Shown: one piece after another, positions 1 through 12,067 of the stretch | Position numbering within the stretch: position 1 is the first letter of the stretch | Layout of the letters: every line of letters begins with the position of its first letter | Assembly (NCBI GenBank): GCA_007922225.1 | Contig: ML680053.1 | Location: forward strand, 19,020,694 to 19,084,693 | Source: Emydura subglobosa | Taxonomy: Eukaryota; Chordata; Testudines; Chelidae | DNA length: 64,000 bases | Direction of reading: 5' to 3' | Made by a program: the position numbers and the translations under genes | The notes under the pieces: generated by a model | Databases searched by the model: none | What the model was told of the DNA's origin: nothing | What the model saw: only the letters and a program-made list of their open reading frames with translations

Positions 1-23
1 TGGCTGGGGCTGACTCTCTGAGA

Positions 24-350
24 TAGGATGAGGGGCTCGGCAATTCAGGAGAGCTTCGGAGTAGAGCTGCTACTCCTCCAGAACAAGAGGAGTCAGTTGA
101 GGTTGTTTGGGTACCTGATAAGGTTGCCCTCAGTAGGCTTCTTTTGGAACTGTACCGGGCATGTCCCACTGGGAGGAGGCCCCAAGGCTTACACAGGACA
201 TGGTGGAGGAATTATATCTTCTATCTGGTTTGGGAATGCCTGGGGATCCCCCAGGAAGAGCTGGAACCTGTCATGGAGGAAAGGGAGGTCTGGTCCTCCC
301 TACTCTCAATGCTACTCTCAATTTACCTCACCAGCAAAAGCAGCATAAAG
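24..350 (+). pseudogene. C-terminal ORF fragment of a non-LTR retrotransposon (not CR1)
   Basis: The fragment encodes the extreme C-terminus of a LINE polyprotein common in fish, amphibian and reptile genomes. One frame gives ELLLLQNKRSQLRLFGYLIR. Another frame, from about position 135, gives RACPTGRRP and then WECLGIPQEELEPVMEEREV. These two pieces are normally continuous in that family as a basic tail with a conserved GRRP and a conserved LGIP-EEL block, so one frameshift near 130-145 separates them. The copy is cut by the window edge and has no catalytic RT region. I recognise the tail but cannot name the clade with confidence. It is a decayed fossil with no expected product. Confidence 0.7.
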
Positions 351-2194
351 GAAAAGAAGATATAGTCTTATTGAAATTCAATAGGATTTAGCTGGTTAAA
401 TCATTTGTGAAAATGGGATTTAGGTTCTTAAATCTCTTAGGCATTTGAAAATGTTATCCTTAGTGACTTGGTTACAAAAGAAGTTAATGGCAGTGCTGGA
501 AACTGGTTTGGAGGGTAATATCTAAAATATCGCGATGCAAATCATGTACTTAAGTAATGGAAAAAAAAGAATCAGCTCTCATAGTACAGCAATCTAATCC
601 ACACCAAATTAGAGAAATACATTTGTTTGTTAAAAGCTTCAGTGAAAAGTGTGTTCTAATTAAGCTATCACAAATAGACAATTTAGCAATCTAACTCCCC
701 GGAGGGAAGTTCATGGGTTTGGAAATGTGTTTTGCTTTCAGGTAGGGCTGATTTCTGATATCTGTTGGCAATGATGAGCACAGAGTACAGGCTTTCAGTA
801 AACAAAACAAGAAATGTTTTCTTATGTATAATTTATTAACCATTTCTAAATATGGGACACAGCAGCCTTACAAGCCGGATAAAACAGCTGCACTTAGTGT
901 AAAATTGCACACTTAACAGTAATCCCTATCAAACAGAGGACACTCTTAGCAAATACATCCCAAAAGGTCAGAAACCAGATTGCTTTATGCTGACAATGGA
1001 GGATCTCATCACCACTGTGTAACATGACTTTCATCTATACATTCATGTACACAAAACTTCTTTCCTAGTCCAAGCTCTTTAGATTTATGCCATCTGAACT
1101 GGTTTTGTTTATTTGCTTTTAACTTTGGAGTTACTATAGATTGATTGTTTCTCATTCAAGTACATAATAAATTCTTTTAGATTTGTAAGCTGTTCTTTCT
1201 CTTAAAGTAAGACTAAAAATGGCAAAATTATCCTGGCTTTGAGCCAACATAGAACAAGTCTGTTTTAACAATCTGTCTAAAAATACAATTTCAATAACAC
1301 AAGAAATTGTCAAAAACTTATTTGCAGTTCAGAGCTGTTGAATTCAATTTTCTGGTGCAGATTACTACCTTGCATCATGACAGTATCCTTTTCAATGGTA
1401 GCATTTCAGTGGGACATGTATATAGTACACAAGACAGCAGTAGAGTTCCATTTTTCTTGGAGATGTGCCAATGCCAGGAAGTTTTGATTCAGATCCAAAC
1501 ATCCACAGAGTCTGGGGTTGTACAGCTTTGAAGACTTGGTTCTGTCTCATTTTTAATTTTACCCTAACTATGTGGTATATTTGGCAACACTTAAGCAGTT
1601 GATTAAAATTGAACCTGAGTAACTCATGAGCTTGTTTTAAAGTAGTTATGTCCATTTTGACCTTCTTTCTTGGGTAGCCTAAAAGGGTACTTTATTACAT
1701 GACTCAGTGTTTAAGGAATAGAGTAGGAGTCAGAGACCTGTGTTCTGTTCCAAGTTGTCTCATGCTTCATGGCTTTGGGGGAAAAGTCACTTAGGTCCAA
1801 TTTGAAAATTGAATTTGAAAATTGGGGGTCATTTATTTTGTGTGCCCAACATGAGATGACGCCTGATCTCTCACTGACTTCAGCTGGAGTTATGCATGAT
1901 CCATATTTCTGAAAATCAGATTGTCAGGGTGTGTCATGTTTGACACCCAGAAACTGAGATACTCAATTTACTGGCCATGTTGAAAATTTTGGTTTTAATC
2001 CTCATTGTCAGAGGAGTTGTGCACTCACAATTCCAGTTGAAGTTAATGGGAACTGTGGGTACGTATTACCTCCACAATCAGGCCACTTACTTAGGTGTTT
2101 AAACATTAATTTATCTACCAAAACTGGGACTTTTTGACCTTAGTCTGTAACATTGAACATAATTTGGAAAATTAATATGGGAAACAAGAAGGGA

Positions 2195-2462
2195 TACTAA
2201 CTGCACAACTAAGAGTGTTGAGATGAAAGTGAGCAAAGGAAAACTTATCATACACATCAGGTAAAACTTTCTAGTGAAGAGATTTGATAGACTGTTCAAT
2301 AGTCTCCCAAGGAAAATGGAAGAAGCCTCATCATTTGAGTCTTTTCAAACTAGAATGGACAAAGAATTTAGGAATATATTGTAGGGAAAGTCCTTTATTG
2401 ACAAAGAATATGAACTACATGGCCTAAGAGGTTTTTGTCTTTACAATTTCTAATTTCAGTGG
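2195..2462 (+). mobile_element. CR1 LINE 3'-end fragment, sense
   Basis: The sequence follows the end of the CR1 ORF2 and its 3' UTR. It has the segment for ...LFNSLPRKMEEASSFESF, then a stretch reading gaactacatggcctaagagg, the counterpart of the usual CR1 'ggactagatggcctaat' tail. The terminal ATTCTATG repeats are degraded to aatttctaatttcagt. It is 5' truncated, as most CR1 copies are, and has no coding capacity left. Confidence 0.7.
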
Positions 2463-5400
2463 TGGTTTGAATTGAGAGAAGCTAGCTCTGATTGCAATCA
2501 AATATCTAATTTTGTTCTGGAAACCTGATTAAGGTGTATAAGTTGTATTATGGTGTCTGAACCTCTAGTAGATCCCCATTTTTCTTTAACAAAAGCTGAT
2601 TTCAGAGGTTTTGGCCTTATCTCGTTAGTGTCTCTGGTAGCTGTTGATCTCATTGAAGATTGGTCAAAATCTTTCACCCTTTAAAACTGTCCAGGAGGTC
2701 ATATGAGGGTTTTGTTTAACTAGGGGGGAAATTTTTCTTTCCTTGAAAAGTGACAACTGCTGTGATTTTGTTCAATCACATGTGGTTGTCATTTTAATTT
2801 AGAGAAAAGGCAAAATGGGTGGGAGGGTGAAAAACTGAGCTTCTAACTAAATACACATCTCGTCTCTGTTTCTGGCCCTGGTTGACCCTTACATACAGAG
2901 CATTAGAACAAGGAAAATTATAACATAATCAGGGCCCAGGAGAAAAGGGTAGCCAACTGCAAGCTTGATTTTTGATCTGTACCCACAGCAATTTCTCTTT
3001 CTTGCCAAAGACGTGCAGGTAACGAATATTTATTACAACTATGTCCTTTTCTTCTTGGTTTTAAAAAATGCCTTTAAATGTACTGTGAACAATCCCTACT
3101 GAATCTGGCTCTTTGGAGAAAGGGCTGCAGAAGTTGGCCCTCAGTGTCACCTTAACTTTAGAGTCACCTAGAAGTAGTTTAGTTCTGTGTAAGCAAGCTT
3201 GTCAGTTTTCCAGTTCCTTTTTCATTTCTAATCTTACCGAGTAGATTCCAGATCCCGTTTCCTTCTTGGGCTGGGAGAAGAAGGGAATGACGGGGGGAGA
3301 GAGGAAGAGAGAGAACATCCTCCTCTTCATATCCATGTTCCAATTAAACCTTACTGAACCCCTTCCTTTTCTGTATTAATGTAGAATATGCAGATCCCAT
3401 CACAAATGCTTTGTACTATAAACATCTTTGAAATTTTCTTTACAACCCTCTGTACTAGCTTACTCCACCAAAATATATATAAATGAAATTGCTTCCACTC
3501 AGGAAGACCAACAAAACAAAATTATTTTTAGGCTAATCTATTTTAGGGGAAGCGAAAAGCCAAAGAAGTGAAATCTTGGCCTCATTGAATTCAGTGGGAA
3601 AACTCAGTGATTTTTGATGGGGGAGGATTTTGCCATGTAACTTTAAAGCTTCTTTTCTTATTCTTCACAAATTTCCTAAGAAAATTCTACCATGGGAAGG
3701 GCTATGATGTGAAATTTCAGGGAGATCATTGAAAACTTGTCCTAAAATGGGCAACTGCTGTCAACCTTAATTATGGAACAGCTGACCCTGGTTCACAATT
3801 TATTGGAACTACTAACACTATTAGTTTTAGTTTCCAAAGGGTTAATGATTTTAGGCTAGTCAAAAAGATGCGTTTCAAGGAGAATCTTTGCTGAGCGTCC
3901 AGTTCCAGAAATATGGAGTAATCTAACATCCACACCTTTTGGGACAGCGTAGATTTTATTAGAATATGTTAAGAATATATCAAGAGACAATGAAATATAT
4001 TTTCTTGTAAAGAAAACCACAGTATATTTCTATTAGTATTCCAATGGTAGCATTGCAAGAAGTCCTTAAAAGTGGTATTCCCATTTTTCATTTTAATTTT
4101 TAACCATAGCATCATGGAGTAGTTCTATTTCCCCACTTTTTATGGGTAAGGCAAGATATTGTTATAAAACAAGATAATGCATTGCATTATGAAATAGATG
4201 ACTTCTGGGACCCAAACGAGACACCACCTGAAGGCAGAATTCTTCTGATGTATGCTTTTTATATTATCGTATACGTATACATGCCAAATCTGCTGTTTAA
4301 ATCTCAGTTTTAAAAGAGACCCTAAATCTGCACATAATCTATACTTAAGCAGTTTTCCTGGAAGGAAATAGCTATTTTCAGATAAACTTGATATGCTTTT
4401 GTTAGGCATTTGCCTCTAAAGTAACAGCAATATAGCAGGGATCTTTTAACATCTCCTTATGGACACTAAGCATTGTACTGAAAAGACATAGTCCCTGTGT
4501 TCAGAAACTGCAAGCTTCTCAGAGTTCACTATCATATACTGTGTAAAAATAAAACAAAAAGCACATTTTATCATTTTAAATCAAAGTACAATGCAACCAT
4601 AAAAGTTGTTTCCATATGAGGTATCTTTCCAAGGTTCAAAAAGCTCTGCAGAGTGGAAGATGACACAAAGTTTGGAGAAGTTTTCAGTTACTATAACTAC
4701 ATCTTAACTGAAAGGATTATCACGTGACACTTTCAGGAGCAGGCAATTTGAGATTTTAATTCTTCATCCTCTCACCCAAAAACTGTGAAAAGCATGATTT
4801 GTTTGTAAATATTTACCAGCACTATAGTAACACAACAATGACCTTTTTTCTACCAGACTCTTCCCTTACAGGACCAAACAATCGTTTTGGACTCTCGTTG
4901 TTTTTTCTTCAGAGAGGTCTTTGATATCCAGTCCTACTCTTTCTGCTCATAAGCATCAATATATATATTTTACAACAATCTGTGAACTTCTGCCTAACAT
5001 AACATGTTGATTCCCTAGTTGAGTTGCTGCAGAATATGTTCCTACATATAATTTTAAATTTCAGCATTATTTCAATGAATGAGTTTATTTCTCATGTGTT
5101 TGGCATTGTACGAGACACAAAACTAAGGACAGTTTATGGTTTGTGGAGCTTGCAGTGTAAAATACACAGACCCAAAAGACCAGAGGCATTGGGAGAGACA
5201 AAAGAGTAAGTGACCTCGTTGCGAGTGTATACTTGAGCGCTTCTGAATTAACTCGCTTCACCTCTACAATAATGTTGGAGTGAGGAAGGTGTTTCACTTA
5301 GGTCAATATGTATTCTGGGATACTTCTAAAAAGTGAGCCTTAAGGAGAGAGGATAAACAAGGAGAGAGTATAGGGGTTTAGTACTGAGGAAGGCAATGAC

Positions 5401-5787
5401 AAGGGCATCAGAGTGAGCTAATTAATAGTTGCCATTACAGACTTATGAATTCTGATATCACTACAGGTGGACTTCTCTTTCTAGCTATCTTGTGGTTTTA
5501 TACCATAGAAGCTATGTGCCTTCCACATAAAATAGCAAGGCCCCTGGTGGACTTCATGAAGTATGGAACTTGCTCTTGGGGGTCAAAACTCTGCTTTGGG
5601 CAGGTGTTTTGTTTTTATTTTTTATTGATTTATTTTAAAGATTTTTATTTGCTTTCTTTTTTTCCCTTTGTTCTCACTTTTGCACTTCCTGGATAAAATA
5701 TTATTTAGGCAAAAACAGTATCTCCTTTTTTCCTGCTCCTGTTATCTTTCTTATCTCCTATTCAGAATTTACTATTTCTTTTTACAG

Positions 5788-6006
5788 AATATTCAGAAGC
5801 TGTTCCAGGACTCCCTACTTCATATGCCGCTATCCTAAGAATTAAATCTGCCAGTTCATCTTCAGCATTGTTTAATTCAAAGAACAGGCCACGGTTAAGC
5901 AGCCCTTCATTAGGAAGCATATCTTCACCAGGCTGGAGAGGGACAATACAAAACTATCACTCACCCACAAATCTCTATCACTTCTCAGAGGCCTTCAAAC
6001 ATGATG
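5788..6006 (+). CDS. CNTN5: Contactin-5 coding exon: Ser-rich N-terminal linker (219 nt)
   Basis: Contactin-5 (NB-2) is a GPI-anchored neuronal cell-adhesion protein with six Ig and four fibronectin III domains. This exon encodes the linker between the signal peptide and Ig1. The acceptor is a pyrimidine tract followed by tttttacag, and the donor is GTAAGT at 6007. The exon begins with AA, completing a Glu codon, then reads 72 codons with no stop: [20 protein letters not shown], then many Ser residues, then [10 protein letters not shown] and finally [12 protein letters not shown], ending on one base. The words PGL-TSYAA-LRIK, RPR-SSPSLG and NLYH-S-AFK match what I recall of the CNTN5 N-terminus and are absent from other contactins. 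Both flanking introns are phase 1, so the exon is symmetrical (73 codons) and can be skipped without a frameshift. Confidence 0.9.
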
Positions 6007-7645
6007 GTAAGTCCAGTTCTCCACTCTGAATCTTTGAAGTAACAATGTACATATGTGGCTTTGACACTTTTCAAAACTGGTACATTTTTTATCAGGTTGC
6101 TTCAGTATCTCACATTGGTGAAGTTGGATTTCAGTAAACATCATACAGTAAAATGAGCTTCCTCCTTTTTGGAGTCCTTAAATTAACCTTAAAGTCAGCA
6201 GTTTAAACATTCTCTCCCACAGGTCCCTAAGGGGATTTTATTTTATTTTATTGCAGTCTTTGCAATGTAAGAATTGGAAACTAGAAGTGGAATAAAATTG
6301 CACTACAATCCAGTCTGATCTACTCAACTAATGTCTATACATAGAAAGGCACTGCAATGAAATTTCAATCCACTTTTTATGTTTTTTTCATTTGCTCTGG
6401 TATTTTTCATATTTACTCCCAAATGATAGTTATGTGGATTAAAGCTGCACAGCACTTCTTATCCAACTATTTTTTATTCAAATCTAATATATTTATGATC
6501 ATCTGACACACAAAATACAATGTGGTGTCACTTTTTTAGAAGCAGAAATTCTCAGTAACAATAAATATTTCCTATTATTCAAATCACATTTGTTTTCTCT
6601 TTATCATCTTGTTTTATTTAGGGTGAGCCTTAAGAGAGTCTTAATAGAATTTACAATTACAGTATTCTTCTCCCCAAGTTATCCCTGTCTCAACACAAAA
6701 GGCAAGATTATTTAAATTCAGTGAACCAAGGAGATGAGGGAAGAATCACAAAGAGTATAGACCAATAATAATACCAGTGTGATGACAGTAGCCTTTTCAA
6801 AAAGGCACTTTAACATGTACTTATATGTTGCATGTTATGCTTAAGAGTGTCATGAAGAAGGATGACTTAAGCATGTGCTTTTCTGAATAGGGGCCTATGT
6901 TAGTCCTACCTAGGACTACCTAGGATAAATTGAATCCTGAAAGTGATTGAATTGTGACCCTGTTAGAACTGGATTTTGTTTTCTGAACTTGCATGTGTTG
7001 TGTAATGAATGCTTAGTTTATTTACAAGACTCAGGTACTATCTATGTTCCTGACCTTGCTGACTCCTCCCCTGCAAACCTATTTACAGCAAAATTCTGAA
7101 ATAATCAAAGTGAGGAATCAAAGTGGGCTGACTTTAGTAGTTGTATGTGGCCTTTCACACTGTGTGTATCTGGGAATTTGAAGTAGAAGGCAGCAATTGG
7201 TTGCTGAAGGAGGAAAGAAAGTAGATTTTATGAATTACATAAGCTGGAACTATAAAAGACCTTCCCTTTGAGTGACCCCGATGTGTCCTGTAAGGCTGGG
7301 ACTGAAAGTCTGAAAAAGTAATTTTATTAGGATTAAATTCCCACAATCAGTTTGGTGATATTTGTGCAATTACCCCTCTGGAAAACAATGAGATTCTTTG
7401 TTTACTAGTTTGTGTCTAGGTTTAAGGCAGCCTTCTGGTGAGTAGGAGTGTTCTCCTACTCTCCCCAGCCACAATCTAACACGGACGACATGAGGGCTAC
7501 TTGGGCTGGGGCTTCGGAGAATCCCTGGTCTGTATAGCACTTGTTGAAATAAGTGGATAGGTATAGATGAAGTCATGACTAGAACTGTGCAAATAATTGA
7601 TTTTTCATTTTGCTGGCAGTTCTGAAAAATAAGAATTAAAAATAT

Positions 7646-7737
7646 GTTTCAAAAGAACCCAACCCCAACTTTTTTCAGAATTTTTGGCAGATTTCAAAAG
7701 AACCCAACTTAACTTATTTTCAGAATTTTTAGCAAAT
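7646..7737. repeat. 46-bp tandem duplication in a MITE-like AT-rich segment
   Basis: Two adjacent copies share the words tttcaaaagaacccaac and cagaatttttggcag / cagaatttttagcaa, with a unit length of 46 bp. The surrounding sequence (gactagaactgtgcaaataa on the left) resembles the end of an AT-rich palindromic MITE family also seen around 43.15-43.52 kb. The duplication creates a repeated WVLLK pattern in the reverse reading frame, which is not a gene. Confidence 0.7.
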
Positions 7738-7985
7738 TGATAAGTCGGGGAAAAAATGTTTGGGATCGAATGAAACTTAATTTCATTTGCAGTCACTGTC
7801 ATACTGGTTCCTTGTTACCTATAGTTAAAAGAATTATGTTTTTCATCACCACTGAATTTAGCCTTATTAAATTACTTAGTCTAAACATGCATTTAATAGT
7901 GTGTAGTACTTCACTTAGTTAAAATCAAACTAGTTATCAAAATATAATGTTGTGATTAAAAGAAATCTGCACTGAAAGTGTCATT

Positions 7986-8221
7986 GGGTATGTCTACACT
8001 ACAATTAAAAATCTGTGGCTGGCCTGTGCCAACTGACTCAGGCTAAGGGGCTGTTTAATTGCTCTGCAGGTGTTTAGGCTAAGGCTGGAGTCTGGGCTGT
8101 AGGACCCTGTGAAGTGGGAGGGTCCCAGATCCCACAATTAAACAGCCCCTTAGTCTGCACTCTGTGAGCCTGAGTCAGCTGACACAGGTTGCAGGTTTTT
8201 AATTGCATTGTAGACAAAGCT
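7986..8221. mobile_element. Palindromic hAT-like MITE (first of an adjacent pair)
   Basis: The left end gggtatgtctacactacaat and the right end aattgcattgtagacaaagc are inverted copies of each other. Inner words are also inverted: ctgactcaggctaaggggct near the left and agtctgcac...gagcctgagtcagctg near the right. The whole ~236-bp element is one long imperfect hairpin. I recognise it as a very abundant non-autonomous DNA transposon of turtle genomes. It has no coding capacity. Exact target duplications cannot be fixed; a shared ATTG word flanks both ends but partly overlaps the terminus. Confidence 0.8.
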
Positions 8222-8224
8222 ATT

Positions 8225-8458
8225 GAGTCTGTGTACACCCACTTAGTCGATGGGACAGTGCTTTCCCATCACCTGACTTATTCTATCTCCCCAAAAGGCA
8301 GAAGTCAGCTTCAATGGGAGAGCGCCCTCCTGTCGACATAGCGTCATGTAGACGCCATGCTGCGTAGACATAAGTACGTTGACATAAGATACTCTAGTTA
8401 CATAACGTAATTAATGTATCTCACGTCGACCCAGCACGGCAATGTAGGCCAGGCCTTG
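8225..8458. mobile_element. Second MITE, TCGAC-rich, directly abutting the first
   Basis: The segment has the words cgatgggacagtgctttcccatc, gtcgacatagcgtcatgtagac and cacgtcgacccagcacggcaatgtaggccaggcctt. These are typical of a different chelonian hAT-like MITE family whose copies carry gggagagc...ctcccgtcgacatagcg and end in a tgtagac-aaggcc TIR. It is CpG-richer than the surroundings. It lies head to tail against the preceding element with almost no spacer. Confidence 0.65.
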
Positions 8459-9571
8459 CTTAGCTGAAAGACCTGTAGGAGACCTGATTGCCAGTCAGCT
8501 TCCTGTTCTAAATGCCTGCCTGGAGAATGTTGGCTGATGTTACGTGGGCACTGGGTATCTTCCTCTCCCCAAACTTATGGCAGATGTCTGTTTCAGATGG
8601 GAGAACTGGGAGAACTTGTTCAGGGAGTACCATCAGCCTTCAGAATGTGGCACTGCTGAAAGAGGCTATTAAGAGAATGTAGATTGTGTGTGCATCTGCT
8701 GAAAAATGGTGTTTGGAGAATGGTAGAATACCAGCAGAACAACAGCTTAGTCTGTTGGCATGAACTTGCTAAATAAATGGTTCTACTTTATGGAGATACA
8801 CACCAGTGAAAATTTGGCGGAAGAATTTTGCGCCCTATATTATAGTAGGCATCTGATCTTGCACTGGTGAAGCATTGCACCATCATCTAACTATACTGAA
8901 GTCAATGGAGATCCATGTGGTTGCGAGTGTCTGTCCTCACGGAACATATTGAAGACCTCCATTGACCCAGTTAACTTTAGTTAACTGAGATCTTCTGGTT
9001 CTCAAGTTAACTAAAATCAGCTATGTAGTTTCTAAGTAGATCAGCTTTTTCCATTTTTATATATAATATATGGAAATTACAGTCCCTTGTATTAACACAG
9101 TTATCAACTTTATATAGATCAAATAATGCTGTTTTAATTTGGAATAGTTTGATATTATTTTGCGCTGCAGCACTTTGGTGGTATTTCCGTTTTGAGAGGA
9201 TGTTATCACTTAACAAAACGCAGTTATCAAAATTGATGCTACTACTTCATTCTCAGGTGTTGAGTCAAAGCTGTTACTGCTAGTATAAACTTGTAAAACA
9301 AATATATTAATGTCACAGCTGTTATGCTTTTCAAATGAATAAAGGATTGAAAAAGTATGTTTGAGGGCTCTCCTAGTCTTTAGATCAAAAAGGTAATTTA
9401 TTTTTTTAAAACGATTTTTTTTTAATATGACTAAATTATTTTAAAAGTAGTTATCTCAATACACTGAACATTCATCATGAGATTTCAAAAAGTGATTAAT
9501 GGATTAAACTGCCATTTCCACAGCAATAAAGGTTAATTGAAAGACCCTGAAGTGTACTTGTGAGTGTGTGT

Positions 9572-9589
9572 GAGAGAGAGAGAGAGAGA
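9572..9589. repeat. (GA)n microsatellite
   Basis: A short run of GA dinucleotides follows a gtgagtgtgtg stretch. Confidence 0.9.
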
Positions 9590-9789
9590 ATATGTGCAAT
9601 ATTCCAGCAACCTGCCTGTCACAAGTTGACTGGCCCCTGTAGGGGGAGATGGAGACAACCCAACCTGTGCCATAATTAATTATCTGCTTCTCCAAATGAG
9701 GGATGGGACTAAGGTGGGGGGAAGAAAGGTGTTAGCTAATACCCTAAGATACCAAGCCCTTCTAAAAAGGCTGAGAGAGCTCAAGCTGG

Positions 9790-10037
9790 GGGCTGAACCA
9801 TAGGAAGTGGGCAAGCTTCTGTGGAAGGCCCTTAGTCAGGGTCCACAGGAGGCTGGGTACTCTGGTGGAATGAGCCTGGGGACCCAGTCCTCTGTGCCAG
9901 GGAGGGCTGGGATCACAGGGAACGCAAGTTTCTATGGAAGGCGCCCAGTACCAGGGTGTGCAGGAGAACTGTGCTCCAGCGGAACAGCCTGGAGGCTGAA
10001 TGCATCATACTGGGGCACAGGGAAAGATTCAAAGGAG
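9790..10037. repeat. Imperfect 113-bp tandem duplication, GC-rich
   Basis: The word gcaagcttctgtggaaggcc at 9811 is repeated as gcaagtttctatggaaggcg at 9924, offset 113 bp. The sequence that follows stays alignable: cacaggaggctgggtactct versus tgcaggagaactgtgctcc, then ggaatgagcctgggga versus ggaacagcctggaggc. The block is clearly more GC-rich than its flanks and supports a 103-codon open frame at 9807-10118, which I read as a by-product of composition, not a gene. It may be part of an unrecognised repeat family. Confidence 0.7.
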
Positions 10038-11214
10038 CCCAGATGGTGGGCTCAAGAGAAGCTCACAAAAGGCCAAGTCACATCTCCAGCACTGAGCCAT
10101 GTCTGTAGAGCTCATTAAGGAACCCTAAAAAAGAGGAGAAACTGAGGCAGAGCACTTCAGAGTCACCCCTGGTCACAACCAGATGCTTGGTAGGTAGCTA
10201 TCTTGTTATATTGCCTTTTTTTCCCCTGAGGCTGATAATTTCCACGAGTGATCATGTGACTATTCAGCCTAATCATGGATATCTTGATGGTTTGTGAACT
10301 GTCAAGTAATTATTGTTCTGTGTTTGTTTATTTGGGTGGATTTTACTACAGGGAAATTGATAGTGATTCTTATATTTAGGTTGCCTAATATTTTGCATTA
10401 AAAAAAAAAGTCTTGTGATCCTTCTTTTAGAAGTTCTGACATCTCTATTGTTTGCTAGGGGACTTTGAAAACTTGGCAGGGAGAAAGCATTGGGGCCAGA
10501 AAAGTGCATTGTCTTTGTCCCATAAAATTCTGTTCAGGTTTAGCAGAGTTAAGTATTTTTGTAAATTGCAATTTTCCTTCTCCCACGTGTTAACTCAGGA
10601 ATGCTTTGGCAATGTGCCAGAATAATAACTGAACTTCCACATTCAGGCCCATACCACTATCAAAAGAGCAGCAATGAAGCATTTGGGGCAGGCAACCGCT
10701 CCTGGAGGGGAGAAAAGCTTGCCAGGCTGGGCTCTTTTCTATAGCTTCTCTAACACAGAACATCGATTTCCTCTCTTCCTCCCCCTATGAGGGCACCACA
10801 CCTTGTAGGGGTGAAGGACAGATGGGTTAGTTGCATTGAATCAGTCCCCTAGACCAAGCGTGTGTCCCCAATGGCCCTGCCTTGTCCCCTCTCATCCTCA
10901 ACCCCAAAATAACAGCCATCTCCTGATGCTATCTAATATAGTTAGTCTTGTAATACAAGCTGTGCTGCAGCAGTGAAGATTCAAGGTTAAAACCCAACCT
11001 GTGATGCATGATTGGGGTTCTTACAATTGCACATAGTAGAATTTGTTACTATCGTTTTCCTCTTCAAAAAAAAAAAAAATAGAAAACTATGTGCTAACTT
11101 CTCCAGTTAACTGAATATTTCATTTGCAAAGTCAAGCACTTGAAATTAAAATGCTAGGATTCAGGTTGCCTGTGCAGCATTATGTCCTTTTGTGGATAAG
11201 CATTATTATGATAG

Positions 11215-12065
11215 TCTTTAATCTCAGCATATGCATAGTGTGCCCAGCCATTTAATGGCATCATCACCAGCCAGGTGAAGAGCCGGTAGCCCGCCATCAA
11301 AGTAAATCAGCAGGCACTTATCAAGGATATGCAGCATAGTCTGAAGTTAACCACAGCTACATCATGTGTCATTAGAAAAAAGCCCAGTTGAAGAGATTGA
11401 CCACACAATTGCCCTGTCCCATTCGAAACAGGTTCAGGGACGACCCAAGTGCCTTGGCAGGTCAAAAGGTGGTGGGCAGACTGTTGGGTCGATGATAATG
11501 AGAGTGATTAATGATCGTTGTCGCTGACCACTTGTTACACCAAGCAGATTCCACCATCATGTCCTGTGGAGGCATAAGTGATGGGTGGTTGAAGAGGTCT
11601 GAGTATAGAAGCAAGTTTCTGTTCTCCTGGATCTTGGCCAGGAGCATGATGTAAGCCCTCTCACAGTGAATATGGAGTGGTGCTATGTTACTTAGTATTG
11701 GTAGCCATGGCAACAGAGTAGCACATAAAATCCTGGTAACAATACACATAGTTTTGTTAAGCTCTATATCAACCAGCCTTGTGTGAGATGAGCGACACAA
11801 GACATGAGCACATTGTTATGCTACTTAATAGCAGAGAGCAAAGGCTGATGTTCTAAACATCCAGGTGCTCATACCCCAAGTTGAGCTGGTCAGTTTTCTG
11901 CGCAAGTTGTTCGGAGTGCTAACTTTGGCTGCTGTCTTCTTCGAGTGGTTACAGTATGTCAATAACCTATCCAACTCACCCTGAGGTAAACTGGGTTTGC
12001 AACCTGCTGCAAGTGTTGACCATTTAAGAAAATATTTATCTTGTGGTTTGCGCTTGCATTATGCA
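11215..12065 (-). mobile_element. Non-CR1 LINE, 3' part of ORF2 (thumb to C-terminus), antisense
   Basis: Read on the minus strand, this is the region downstream of the reverse transcriptase palm in a non-LTR retrotransposon. It contains VANPVYL near the start, then HTRLVDIELNKTM, then LPWLPILSNIAP, then PLYSDLFNHPSL-like (observed LLLYSDLFNHPSL), and near the 3' end FDLPRHLG and QTMLHI. The longest clean frame is 11462-11800 (112 codons), with frameshifts and stops on both sides. The LPWLP-LSNIAPP block is familiar from LINEs of several animals, but I cannot fix the clade. It is inactive. The adjoining palm segment lies in the opposite orientation (see next entry). Confidence 0.7.
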
Positions 12066-12067
12066 GA

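Larger units (their letters stand above)
1..5787 (+). other. CNTN5: CNTN5 intron upstream of the linker exon (partial, left edge open)
   Basis: This is non-coding sequence before the first visible CNTN5 exon. It contains a LINE ORF tail at the left edge and a CR1 3' fragment near 2.2-2.46 kb. A weak MITE-like palindromic stretch lies around 1.79-2.06 kb, where the word gttgtgcactcacaattcc recurs in a form shared by turtle hairpin repeats. I see no exon for the signal peptide here. Between about 400-1790 and 2470-5787 I see only AT-rich unique-looking sequence with short ORFs that match nothing. The intron phase at 5787 is 1, because the exon begins with AA completing a GAA codon. Confidence 0.75.

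Noticed and set aside
9807..10118. 103-codon frame
   Set aside because: It spans the 113-bp tandem duplication and has no recognisable protein features.
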